From positions 1 through 6,373 of the forward strand of contig CALEMD010000202.1 of the NCBI GenBank assembly GCA_937902945.1: a stretch of DNA of 6,373 nt, read 5' to 3'. This document shows, one piece after another, positions 1-4,664 of this stretch (positions are counted from its first letter, which is position 1; the number at the start of each line of letters is the position of its first letter). The translations under genes were made by a program, and so were the position numbers. The stretch is from an uncultured Erysipelotrichaceae bacterium. GTDB lineage: Bacteria; Bacillota_I; Bacilli_A; Erysipelotrichales; Erysipelotrichaceae. Below the pieces are notes generated by a model. It had not been told where the DNA came from, ran no database searches, and was given only the letters and a program-made list of their open reading frames with translations.

Positions 1-330
1 AACCGCAGTCAATACGGCATTGAAATCCATTGTTTCTACCTGCAGCTTAACTCCCAGTGAATCCGCAATGTACTGCGCCAGATCAATTTCTGATCCAACT
101 GCATTGCCAGACGCATCCAGATATTCATTCGGCGGATAGTCAGGTGAGGTTGCAACAACAAGTACACCTGCTGCTTTGATTTTATCGAGCTTGCTGTCGG
201 ATGCGGCAGTTGCAGCAGAAGATGCGGAAGCTGAAGTTCCTGTTGAGCAGGCAGTCAGCAGACATACAGACAGCAGACACAGCGTCATTGTGATATGTTT
301 CAGAGTTTTATTCATTTTGATTGTTTTCAT
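1..330 (-). CDS. Amino-acid ABC transporter substrate-binding lipoprotein, N-terminal part (cut by window edge)
   Basis: Extracytoplasmic amino-acid-binding subunit of an ABC importer (SBP_bac_3 family), tethered to the membrane by a lipid. The first 110 residues are visible and the frame runs off the left edge. A lipoprotein signal peptide reads MKTIKMNKTLKH, then a hydrophobic stretch, then LLTAC with the lipidated Cys at residue 28. A Ser/Ala/Thr linker follows, then KIKAAGVLVVATSPDYPPNEY and GSEIDLAQYIADSLGV, the typical opening of lobe 1 of this family. The ATG at 330 is chosen because AGAGGG (339-344) sits 8 bases upstream and the signal peptide has normal length. An in-frame ATG at 396, with AAAGGGGG 7 bases upstream, would add 22 Arg/Lys-rich residues. 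The gene lies directly behind a T-box leader, so its expression should respond to charging of one tRNA, probably tRNA-Arg. The ligand is inferred from that leader, not from the protein. Confidence 0.9.
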   Translation of the reverse strand, partial: MKTIKMNKTLKHITMTLCLLSVCLLTACSTGTSASASSAATAASDSKLDKIKAAGVLVVATSPDYPPNEYLDASGNAVGSEIDLAQYIADSLGVKLQVETMDFNAVLTAV

Positions 331-416
331 TTGGTTTTCCCTCTTTCTTTTCAAAGCATTTCCTTTTGTGTACTTTCTGCGTCGGTCATCACTCATGCTC
401 ATACCCCCTTTATCAC

Positions 417-647
417 CAAAAAACCGTCTCTATTGAAACAAGAGACGGTTTTACCGTGGTACCACTCTAATTGCTGAATTCAATTCAGCCACTCATTCCC
501 GTTAACGCCGGTTGTACGTTTCATCCTACTGTTCTTTCAGATGAACTTCTTGCAGATGCGCTTCTCCAATTACGTTGCCATCGGACTTTCACTCTGTTCC
601 GACTCGCTTGTGGACATCCTTGGATACTCTTCTGTTCTTTGAAGTTG
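417..647 (-). ncRNA. T-box riboswitch (tRNA-sensing leader); specifier probably CGC (Arg)
   Basis: The leader controls the downstream substrate-binding lipoprotein by sensing uncharged tRNA. Stem I base pairs AACTTC (646-641) with GAAGTT (549-544), then CAGA (634-631) with TCTG (556-553). The specifier loop has AGAGTA (630-625) on one side and GAAGCGCA (564-557) on the other, and is closed above by TCCAA/TTGGA. The apical part has TCGGA/TCCGA around a GAGTGAAAG loop. The antiterminator carries the T-box AGAGTGGTACCACGG (468-454), close to the family consensus, with UGGU as the acceptor-end bulge. A terminator hairpin follows. The specifier is read as CGC (560-558) because a purine, A557, follows it, as is usual. 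The overlapping GCG (Ala, 561-559) is the alternative. The class call is firm; the amino acid is moderately supported. Confidence 0.93.
418..451 (-). terminator. T-box-controlled intrinsic terminator
   Basis: On the minus strand an 11-bp perfect stem (451-441 with 431-421, core AAACCGTCTCT) closes a 9-base loop and runs into a T tract ending at 418. It begins 3 bases after the T-box sequence, the standard arrangement in which the antiterminator competes with the terminator. Confidence 0.92.
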
Positions 648-652
648 ACTTC

Positions 653-681
653 ATACTAATGTAAATTTACACACGTGTCAA
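653..681 (-). promoter_or_regulatory. Sigma-A-type promoter of the T-box operon, with palindrome in the spacer
   Basis: On the minus strand TTGACA (681-676) and TAGTAT (658-653) are separated by exactly 17 bases, giving transcription starting near 646, at the foot of T-box stem I. The spacer holds a perfect 12-bp palindrome, TGTAAATTTACA (660-671), well placed for a repressor operator. Confidence 0.85.
660..671. promoter_or_regulatory. Candidate operator: 12-bp perfect palindrome
   Basis: TGTAAATTTACA lies entirely between the -35 and -10 boxes of the T-box promoter. Related AATGTAAAT/ATTTACATT half-sites recur at 687-695 and 705-713. The position suggests repression by steric exclusion, but the region is AT-rich and I do not recognise the cognate regulator. 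Confidence 0.4.
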
Positions 682-713
682 CATTTATTTACATTTATTT
701 TCAGTAAATGTAA
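681..713. repeat. Tandem and inverted AT-rich repeats upstream of the T-box promoter
   Basis: A 10-base unit ACATTTATTT occurs twice head to tail (681-690, 691-700). Overlapping it is a 9-bp inverted repeat, TTACATTTA (689-697) and TAAATGTAA (705-713), with a 7-base spacer. This is the gap between the sensor gene's stop codon and the T-box promoter. The hairpin would be weak and has no T tract on the minus strand, so it is not a convincing terminator. It could be an upstream regulatory site. Confidence 0.5.
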
Positions 714-722
714 CTATTTTCA

Positions 723-1913
723 TTATTTGCCGCAATACAGTCTTACTGTACAGCGGCATATATGATTGGCAGGATCCGTTTTCACTTCGCACGATCCTTT
801 CAGGTCATCTGCAAGCTGATACACCTTGCTGAATAGGTCATATCTGCCTTTTCTTGCTTTCAGCATTCCCATATAACCGCTTTCAGTGCTCATCAGCAGC
901 CAGCCTTCTTTATAAGTGAAAGCCGTTTTGATATAGGCACTTCTTTCTGTTCTTCTGCTCATAGTCAGTGCACAGTCCAGCATCTCTGCCAGTATTGCAC
1001 TTATGCTATGAAGCTTAGTTTTATCTGCTTCCGCAGGCAGATCTGCTTCTGCATCAAAAGCAATAGAGGAAACACGGCAGGATGCATAGCATTCCATCAA
1101 TACGGCATCCAGCTCCGGCTGGCTGCTGAAAGAAGCCGGCATATCTATCTTTTCAGCACCTTCTGTTCTAAGATCATGAACAAGCCGATACATAGCAGAC
1201 TGACCCCTGCCATCTGCTTTCTTTTCTTTCTGCATAGACATCTGTGAAACCTGCTGGGCATAATGTATCGTAATAAACTGCATTCCCTGCACTAGACATG
1301 CAGTTACAATCTGTGAAATTGAGAACCAGACCATCTCCATGTTGTAATAGTAGTTATAGCATTGAAACAGCATATACAGACACAGCACTCCGCTGACTGA
1401 AGTCAGATAGAACATCTGTGTTTCCGAATGGTGAATGGAGCTGAACCATTTAGAATCCATAGCCATCATGTAGATCAGTATCATGACTAGAAGCAGAACC
1501 CAGGTAATCAGTTCCGCAGTATTGACATAGGATACCTCCTGCAGCAGCTGATACATATTCCGGTTCGTATAAACAGAAAGCCCGCCAAGAGCGATTGCCC
1601 TGGAAATCATATACTGCAAAGCAAAGAACAGTGCTCCAGTCAGCGTGCCATATACTCCCGGCCGCATGAACAGCGCAATCAGAGCAGCTGCTAAGACCAT
1701 GAAACACAGATACTTCAAAGGTTCATTGGTTATATAAATGGTCAGTGCACTTGTTCCCACAGTCATCAGAAGGCCAAATGCAAGCATGATGAGAATCGGT
1801 TTCTTTGAGCAGTCAAAAAGGCTCATCAGCCAATTGCAGAAAAACGCACAGACCAAAAAGCGGATTGCCAGAATCATATAAAATGTCACAGATGTATTCT
1901 GAAATAGGTTCAT
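723..1913 (-). CDS. Seven-helix membrane sensor with degenerate GHKL (AgrC/VirS-type) kinase domain
   Basis: Likely a surface-signal receptor derived from an HPK10 histidine kinase (AgrC, VirS, ComD type). About seven hydrophobic segments fill residues 10-216 (roughly 10-32, 40-62, 66-84, 87-110, 133-152, 166-186, 194-216). A short linker leads to VHDLRT with His246, matching the HD-x-R/N phosphoacceptor box. QPELDAVLMECYASC and DLPAEADKTKLHSISAILAEMLD follow the family pattern. The N-box LDNA is LDCA (312-315), so the Mg-ATP Asn is Cys314. No DxGxG box is present, and the usual GxGL is GRYDL (356-360). ATP binding is therefore doubtful, so it may act as a pseudokinase or a regulatory partner. 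No response regulator is adjacent. GGAGG (1924-1928) lies 10 bases before the ATG. It is divergent from the sortase gene. The topology and family are well supported; the function is inferred. Confidence 0.8.
   Translation of the reverse strand: MNLFQNTSVTFYMILAIRFLVCAFFCNWLMSLFDCSKKPILIMLAFGLLMTVGTSALTIYITNEPLKYLCFMVLAAALIALFMRPGVYGTLTGALFFALQYMISRAIALGGLSVYTNRNMYQLLQEVSYVNTAELITWVLLLVMILIYMMAMDSKWFSSIHHSETQMFYLTSVSGVLCLYMLFQCYNYYYNMEMVWFSISQIVTACLVQGMQFITIHYAQQVSQMSMQKEKKADGRGQSAMYRLVHDLRTEGAEKIDMPASFSSQPELDAVLMECYASCRVSSIAFDAEADLPAEADKTKLHSISAILAEMLDCALTMSRRTERSAYIKTAFTYKEGWLLMSTESGYMGMLKARKGRYDLFSKVYQLADDLKGSCEVKTDPANHICRCTVRLYCGK
729..757 (-). repeat. Strong inverted repeat in the 3' end of the sensor gene
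   Basis: GCCGC and TACAGT (729-733, 736-741) pair with ACTGTA and GCGGC (745-750, 753-757) around a 3-base loop, with one 2x2 internal mismatch. The stem covers the last codons and ends 4 bases before the stop. No T tract follows on the minus strand, so an mRNA 3' stabiliser or Rho-type pause site is more likely than an intrinsic terminator. Confidence 0.55.
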
Positions 1914-1953
1914 CTTTCAAAAGCCTCCATTTATTACACTCACATGCAAAATC

Positions 1954-1970
1954 TGATATTATTATAACGT
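1954..1970 (+). promoter_or_regulatory. Extended -10 promoter directly before the sortase start codon
   Basis: TGATATTAT (1954-1962) fits the extended -10 form TGnTATAAT. Transcription would start about 7 bases after it, at 1969-1971, on or within two bases of the ATG at 1971. The gene would then give a leaderless or nearly leaderless mRNA, in line with the absence of any Shine-Dalgarno sequence. No clear -35 was seen. Confidence 0.5.
1961..1966 (-). promoter_or_regulatory. Candidate -10 box for the sensor gene
   Basis: TATAAT on the minus strand (1966-1961) would start a message near 1954 with a leader of about 40 bases carrying GGAGG. No good -35 was found at 17 bases. It overlaps the sortase -10 box on the other strand. 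Confidence 0.4.
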
Positions 1971-2624
1971 ATGAAAAAACCGAAAGGTACGAAAGTTGTC
2001 CGCCAGATTGTATTTGCACTGCTTTTCACAGCAGCCGCAGCGATTTCCTGTGCCTTATTCCCTGTACTTGCGCAAGATCAGTATACTTTCATTGATCGTT
2101 CCATGGATCCTGACGCAACAATAGAAAAGTACAAGGATGTATGGGATGACACAGCGATCAAGCAGGAGAAAGATCCGCATCTGGAATACTCTCCAGGAGA
2201 TACCATAGGCACGATCACGATCCCAGAATTGGATATATATGAACTGCCGATCAGCTATGACAGCAACTATCTTGCCAGCAATTGGAAAATATCGGCACCA
2301 GGTCACAGCGGCGGATGGGGAGTCCCAGGAGAATCCACTCCCACCTGCATCGGTTCCCATAATTATCAGCTGTTCCATGATCTGCCAAAACTGCAGATTG
2401 GAGACCGCTTCATCATAGAAACGGAAACCGACACATTTGTCTACATTGTTACAGAGACACAGGTATACAACCATCTCTATGACAATTGGAATGAAACCGC
2501 CTTCTCTTCAAAGAAGCCCTACTCTGTCGAACTGATGACCTGCTATCCTATTTCCACGGTTACTACAGATGACACATATATCGTTACCGCACAGATGCAG
2601 AAAGGGACTCAGTTCATTGACTGA
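1971..2624 (+). CDS. Membrane-anchored sortase lacking the catalytic arginine
   Basis: Sortases are surface transpeptidases that cleave a C-terminal sorting signal and attach the protein to peptidoglycan or to a pilus. This 217-residue protein has a short basic N-terminus (MKKPKGTKVVRQ), one membrane helix (12-34), a linker, then the sortase barrel starting GDTIGTITIPELDIYELPI (76-94). The catalytic His is in IGSHNY (His130) and the Cys in ELMTCYP (Cys191). The strand that normally reads R-Y/F-I/V-V-x-A is TDDTYIVTA (199-207). Its expected Arg is Thr202 (codon ACA), and no other Arg follows Cys191. The fold resembles class D or related sortases. Activity is uncertain because that Arg helps bind and activate the substrate. 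No LPxTG-type protein lies in the window. The only possible start is the ATG at 1971, since no in-frame ATG, GTG or TTG precedes the membrane helix. It has no Shine-Dalgarno sequence. The stop lies in a terminator hairpin. Confidence 0.9.
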   Translation: MKKPKGTKVVRQIVFALLFTAAAAISCALFPVLAQDQYTFIDRSMDPDATIEKYKDVWDDTAIKQEKDPHLEYSPGDTIGTITIPELDIYELPISYDSNYLASNWKISAPGHSGGWGVPGESTPTCIGSHNYQLFHDLPKLQIGDRFIIETETDTFVYIVTETQVYNHLYDNWNETAFSSKKPYSVELMTCYPISTVTTDDTYIVTAQMQKGTQFID

Positions 2625-2636
2625 ATCCCTTTTCTT
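2601..2636 (+). terminator. Sortase terminator overlapping its stop codon
   Basis: AAAGGGA (2601-2607) pairs with TCCCTTT (2626-2632). Inside it TCAGT pairs with ACTGA around a 6-base loop, and a T-rich run (TTTTCTTCTT) follows. The TGA stop at 2622-2624 is part of the stem. On the opposite strand the hairpin lies downstream of the converging Ig-domain gene, but the T tract there is poor. Confidence 0.75.
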
Positions 2637-2656
2637 CTTGTCTTCCTGTTCTTCTG

Positions 2657-3415
2657 CTACTGCTGCGTAGAAACAACATATACCGACTGATTGCCAAGTG
2701 TATCTTTGATGTAGACCGAGAAGCCATTCAGATTATACTCGAAGTTCACTTCTCCAGTTCCAGAATCGGTAAATATCGGTTTGTATACAGTTCCATCTGC
2801 GGACTGTGCATACGCTGACAGAATATCCACGCCGCTCTTTGCATCGCTGTACGTCAGCTTCAGAATTCCATCACTCAGCGTATAATGCACCAGATCCGGT
2901 CCCTTCTTATCAATCGTATTGATTGAGATGGACTTGACTGCAGATTTGCCATTTGTCGCATCAGCCGTAATCACATAAGATCCATTTTCACTGATTGAAA
3001 GCAGATAGCTGCCATCATTCTGTTTCTCCGCAATGGTTTTGATTCCGCTCTCGTCAACTGCATAAACCTGCGATATGCCAAAATTGAATCCAACTTCAAC
3101 TGTGATCGGAAGATCCTCCGCCGTCAATGCCGTATTATAGTTCACACTGCTGATGGTCGGAACCCATGTTCCAATCGAATATACAGCTATTCCAGTCGCT
3201 ACTCCAGCAATTCCAACACCCAATACAGTTCCCGTGCTTCCAGCACCGCCTGTTGCAGAAGCTGCTGTTGCGGCAGAAGCAAATTCCACATTTGTACTCA
3301 TCCCTGCTGCGCCTAAAGCCCCGACTAGAACTGCAAAGGCAGCGTCATTGTTCATTGATACAGACTTAGCAGAGCTGTTTAATGCAGCAGTGATATCTTT
3401 ATCTTTCATTTTCAT
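2657..3415 (-). CDS. One-pass membrane protein with extracellular Ig-like domains, probable anti-sigma or sensor partner of the ECF factor
   Basis: I do not recognise a named family. The 252 residues divide into a short Lys-containing N-terminus (1-22), a weak hydrophobic patch (25-39), an Ala/Ser/Gly/Thr-rich stretch (40-62), a membrane helix TVLGVGIAGVATGIAVYSIG (63-82), and about 170 residues of beta-rich sequence. The last part looks like two bacterial Ig-like modules: about 85-168, with GSYVITADATNGKSAV, and about 172-252, with SDAKSGVD and VYIKDTLGNQSVYVV. Positive charges suggest the N-terminus is inside and the Ig modules outside. The protein has no Cys, so it is not a zinc-type anti-sigma, and its cytoplasmic part is much shorter than a normal anti-sigma domain. 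The ATG is 5 bases after the sigma stop, with AAAGGAA inside the sigma gene 3' end, so translation is probably coupled. Its role as regulator of that sigma factor is inferred from position and topology. Confidence 0.75.
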   Translation of the reverse strand: MKMKDKDITAALNSSAKSVSMNNDAAFAVLVGALGAAGMSTNVEFASAATAASATGGAGSTGTVLGVGIAGVATGIAVYSIGTWVPTISSVNYNTALTAEDLPITVEVGFNFGISQVYAVDESGIKTIAEKQNDGSYLLSISENGSYVITADATNGKSAVKSISINTIDKKGPDLVHYTLSDGILKLTYSDAKSGVDILSAYAQSADGTVYKPIFTDSGTGEVNFEYNLNGFSVYIKDTLGNQSVYVVSTQQ

Positions 3416-3420
3416 GCCTA

Positions 3421-3978
3421 TCAGTTCCTTTCTTCCAGCATTTTTTTCAGCATGCTTTTCGCTGTGTTAAGCCGGCTCTTCACTGTCCCTGCAGGGCAGC
3501 TGATAGCCATAGCTATTTCTTTTTCCTTAAGACCTTCATAATACTTCAAGATTACAACTGCTCTGAGCTTCTCCGGCAGACGATCAATGCATTCCACAAT
3601 CTCCCGCTTCTGATCATTGCGCATGGAGACCGTCAATGGATCACTGTCTTCGCTTTCATCCGCCACCTGCAAAGAGGCGGTATCATCCAGTGAGCTGTTC
3701 AGCGGCTGGTTCATGTGCTTCATGCAGATGTTATATGCAATGCGGTTCAGCCACGCAATGAACAGTCTGTCATCCACCAGTGTCTGAATGCTCTTCAGTG
3801 CATTTATGAAAGTTTCCTGAACAACGTCTTCAGCCTCAGCAGTGCTTTTAGTTAAAGACAATGAAAAGAAGTAAACTTTCTGATAGGTCGCACTGTATAG
3901 TTTTGAAAAAGCATTGCTGTCGCCTTCTTTTACCCTCTTCACTAAGGGAGTCAAGTCGGCGTAGTTCAGTTTCCCCAT
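3421..3978 (-). CDS. ECF-type RNA polymerase sigma factor
   Basis: Alternative sigma factor that directs RNA polymerase to a small regulon, usually in response to an envelope signal. With the start at 3978 it has 185 residues. Region 2 runs about 17-86, with FSKLYSATYQKVYFFSLS, then the core-binding AEDVVQETFINALK (49-62) and FIAWLNRIAYNIC. An acidic, low-complexity linker follows (about 95-120). Region 4 (about 130-182) has RLPEKLRAVVILKYYEGLKEKEIA and the helix-turn-helix CPAGTVKSRLNTAKSMLKK. An earlier ATG at 4023 would add 15 hydrophobic residues foreign to ECF factors and lacks a ribosome site. The ATG at 3978 has AGGAG 11 bases upstream and AGGA 3 bases upstream. The gene is followed at once by the Ig-domain membrane protein, the usual place for a cognate anti-sigma factor. 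Confidence 0.92.
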   Translation of the reverse strand: MGKLNYADLTPLVKRVKEGDSNAFSKLYSATYQKVYFFSLSLTKSTAEAEDVVQETFINALKSIQTLVDDRLFIAWLNRIAYNICMKHMNQPLNSSLDDTASLQVADESEDSDPLTVSMRNDQKREIVECIDRLPEKLRAVVILKYYEGLKEKEIAMAISCPAGTVKSRLNTAKSMLKKMLEERN

Positions 3979-4040
3979 ATTTCCTATCACTCCTAAGATA
4001 ATAAAACCAAAGAAATAGTTCATTCTTTTTTTATGTATTT

Positions 4041-4046
4041 ATTATA
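4041..4046 (-). promoter_or_regulatory. -10 box for the sigma factor operon
   Basis: TATAAT on the minus strand (4046-4041) would start transcription near 4034, giving a leader of about 55 bases to the chosen start at 3978 but only about 11 to the alternative at 4023. No convincing -35 was found. An imperfect inverted repeat, ATTGTT (4057-4062) and AACAAT (4074-4079), lies just upstream. Confidence 0.5.
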
Positions 4047-4106
4047 AACCATCTTGATTGTTCTTAGTACCAAAACAATGATTACGCTACAAAAGCACTG
4101 CGTATT

Positions 4107-4130
4107 CGTCTATAATAATAGCAATGGAGA
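4107..4130 (+). promoter_or_regulatory. Promoter -10 region and ribosome site of the DivIVA/signal peptidase operon
   Basis: A perfect TATAAT (4111-4116) predicts a start near 4123. GGAGA (4126-4130) follows, 6 bases before the ATG, so the leader is very short. The -10 is preceded by CGTC (4107-4110), which also fits an ECF-type -10. GCTAC (4086-4090) lies exactly 16 bases before CGTC. No good sigma-A -35 was found. Confidence 0.55.
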
Positions 4131-4136
4131 ATAATT

Positions 4137-4664
4137 ATGGCTGAGAAACCAATATTTGATACCGTCCGTTTCGGTGGGTTTGATAAAGAGGAAGTCCTGC
4201 AGTTCGTTTCTGAAACACTGGAAATCAGTGAAAAGAAAGAAAAAGATGCACAGACACGTTATAAAGAGCAGCAGGATAAGATCAATCTTCTCAGCAAGCA
4301 GGTTGAAATACTGACCAAAAGAAATCAAGATCTTGAAAATGGTGCTCCTGCAGGTTTTTCTGCTCCTCCAGCTTCCCCGCGTGAGATTCTAGATACCCAG
4401 CATGCCTGTGAAGTTTTAGTGCAGGAAACAAAAGCCCGCTGCCGAGCCATGCTCGATGAAGCCAAACTGCAGTCAACGCCTGTAAGCAGCGACTCTTCCG
4501 CCTTTCCAGAGATACAGGAACGCTATCGGCATATTCTTACCAGTCTGAATGCCATCCAGGAAGTCTCTTCATTGTTCGAGCAGAAGCTGCACGAGCTGAA
4601 CGGTTCACTTGATAATCTGAAAGCATCCGTGACAGACACGAAGGGAAACAATTCAAATGGATAA
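4137..4664 (+). CDS. DivIVA-domain coiled-coil protein
   Basis: Probable cytoplasmic membrane-curvature or septum-associated scaffold. The N-terminus FDTVRFGGFDKEEVLQFVSETL (7-28) matches the DivIVA/GpsB opening, in which an aromatic/Arg-Gly turn is followed by D-x-x-E-V. A charged heptad-like coiled coil runs about 29-67. A Pro/Ala linker (69-82, GAPAGFSAPPASPRE) leads to a second helical stretch (83-110), a Ser/Pro break and a final helix (125-165). The 175 residues lie between GpsB (about 100) and full DivIVA. Its last 8 bases overlap the start of the signal peptidase gene, so the two are translated together. This suggests a role in placing or organising secretion, but no function beyond scaffold can be read from the sequence. 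The start is supported by GGAGA 6 bases upstream. Confidence 0.87.
   Translation: MAEKPIFDTVRFGGFDKEEVLQFVSETLEISEKKEKDAQTRYKEQQDKINLLSKQVEILTKRNQDLENGAPAGFSAPPASPREILDTQHACEVLVQETKARCRAMLDEAKLQSTPVSSDSSAFPEIQERYRHILTSLNAIQEVSSLFEQKLHELNGSLDNLKASVTDTKGNNSNG

Noticed and set aside
351..389. A 12-codon ORF (ATG at 389, minus strand) overlapping the Arg-rich extension
   Set aside because: It is in another frame, its spacing to GGGGG is 14 bases, and the ATG at 396 is much better placed. It is probably chance.
176..659. Plus-strand open frames over the T-box and lipoprotein region
   Set aside because: They are antisense to the signal peptide and structured leader, have no ribosome sites and show no protein-like composition.
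739..749. ACAGTAAGACT shared between the sensor 3' hairpin and 6300-6310
   Set aside because: An 11-base match is expected by chance several times in a window of this size, and the contexts differ.
1450..1707. Cys-rich 85-residue minus-strand frame inside the sensor gene
   Set aside because: It is an alternative frame of a clear transmembrane coding region with no separate start signal.
3100..3125. LPITV in the Ig-domain protein as a sortase signal
   Set aside because: It is not LPxTG, and it lies mid-protein with no hydrophobic tail or basic end. No sorting signal was found in the window.
3153..3470. 105-residue Ala/Pro-rich plus-strand frame
   Set aside because: It is the shadow of the Ala/Gly/Ser-rich membrane segment of the Ig-domain gene and lacks a ribosome site.
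4021..4023. Upstream ATG that would extend the sigma factor by 15 residues
   Set aside because: The extension is hydrophobic, foreign to ECF factors and has no Shine-Dalgarno sequence. The ATG at 3978 has one.
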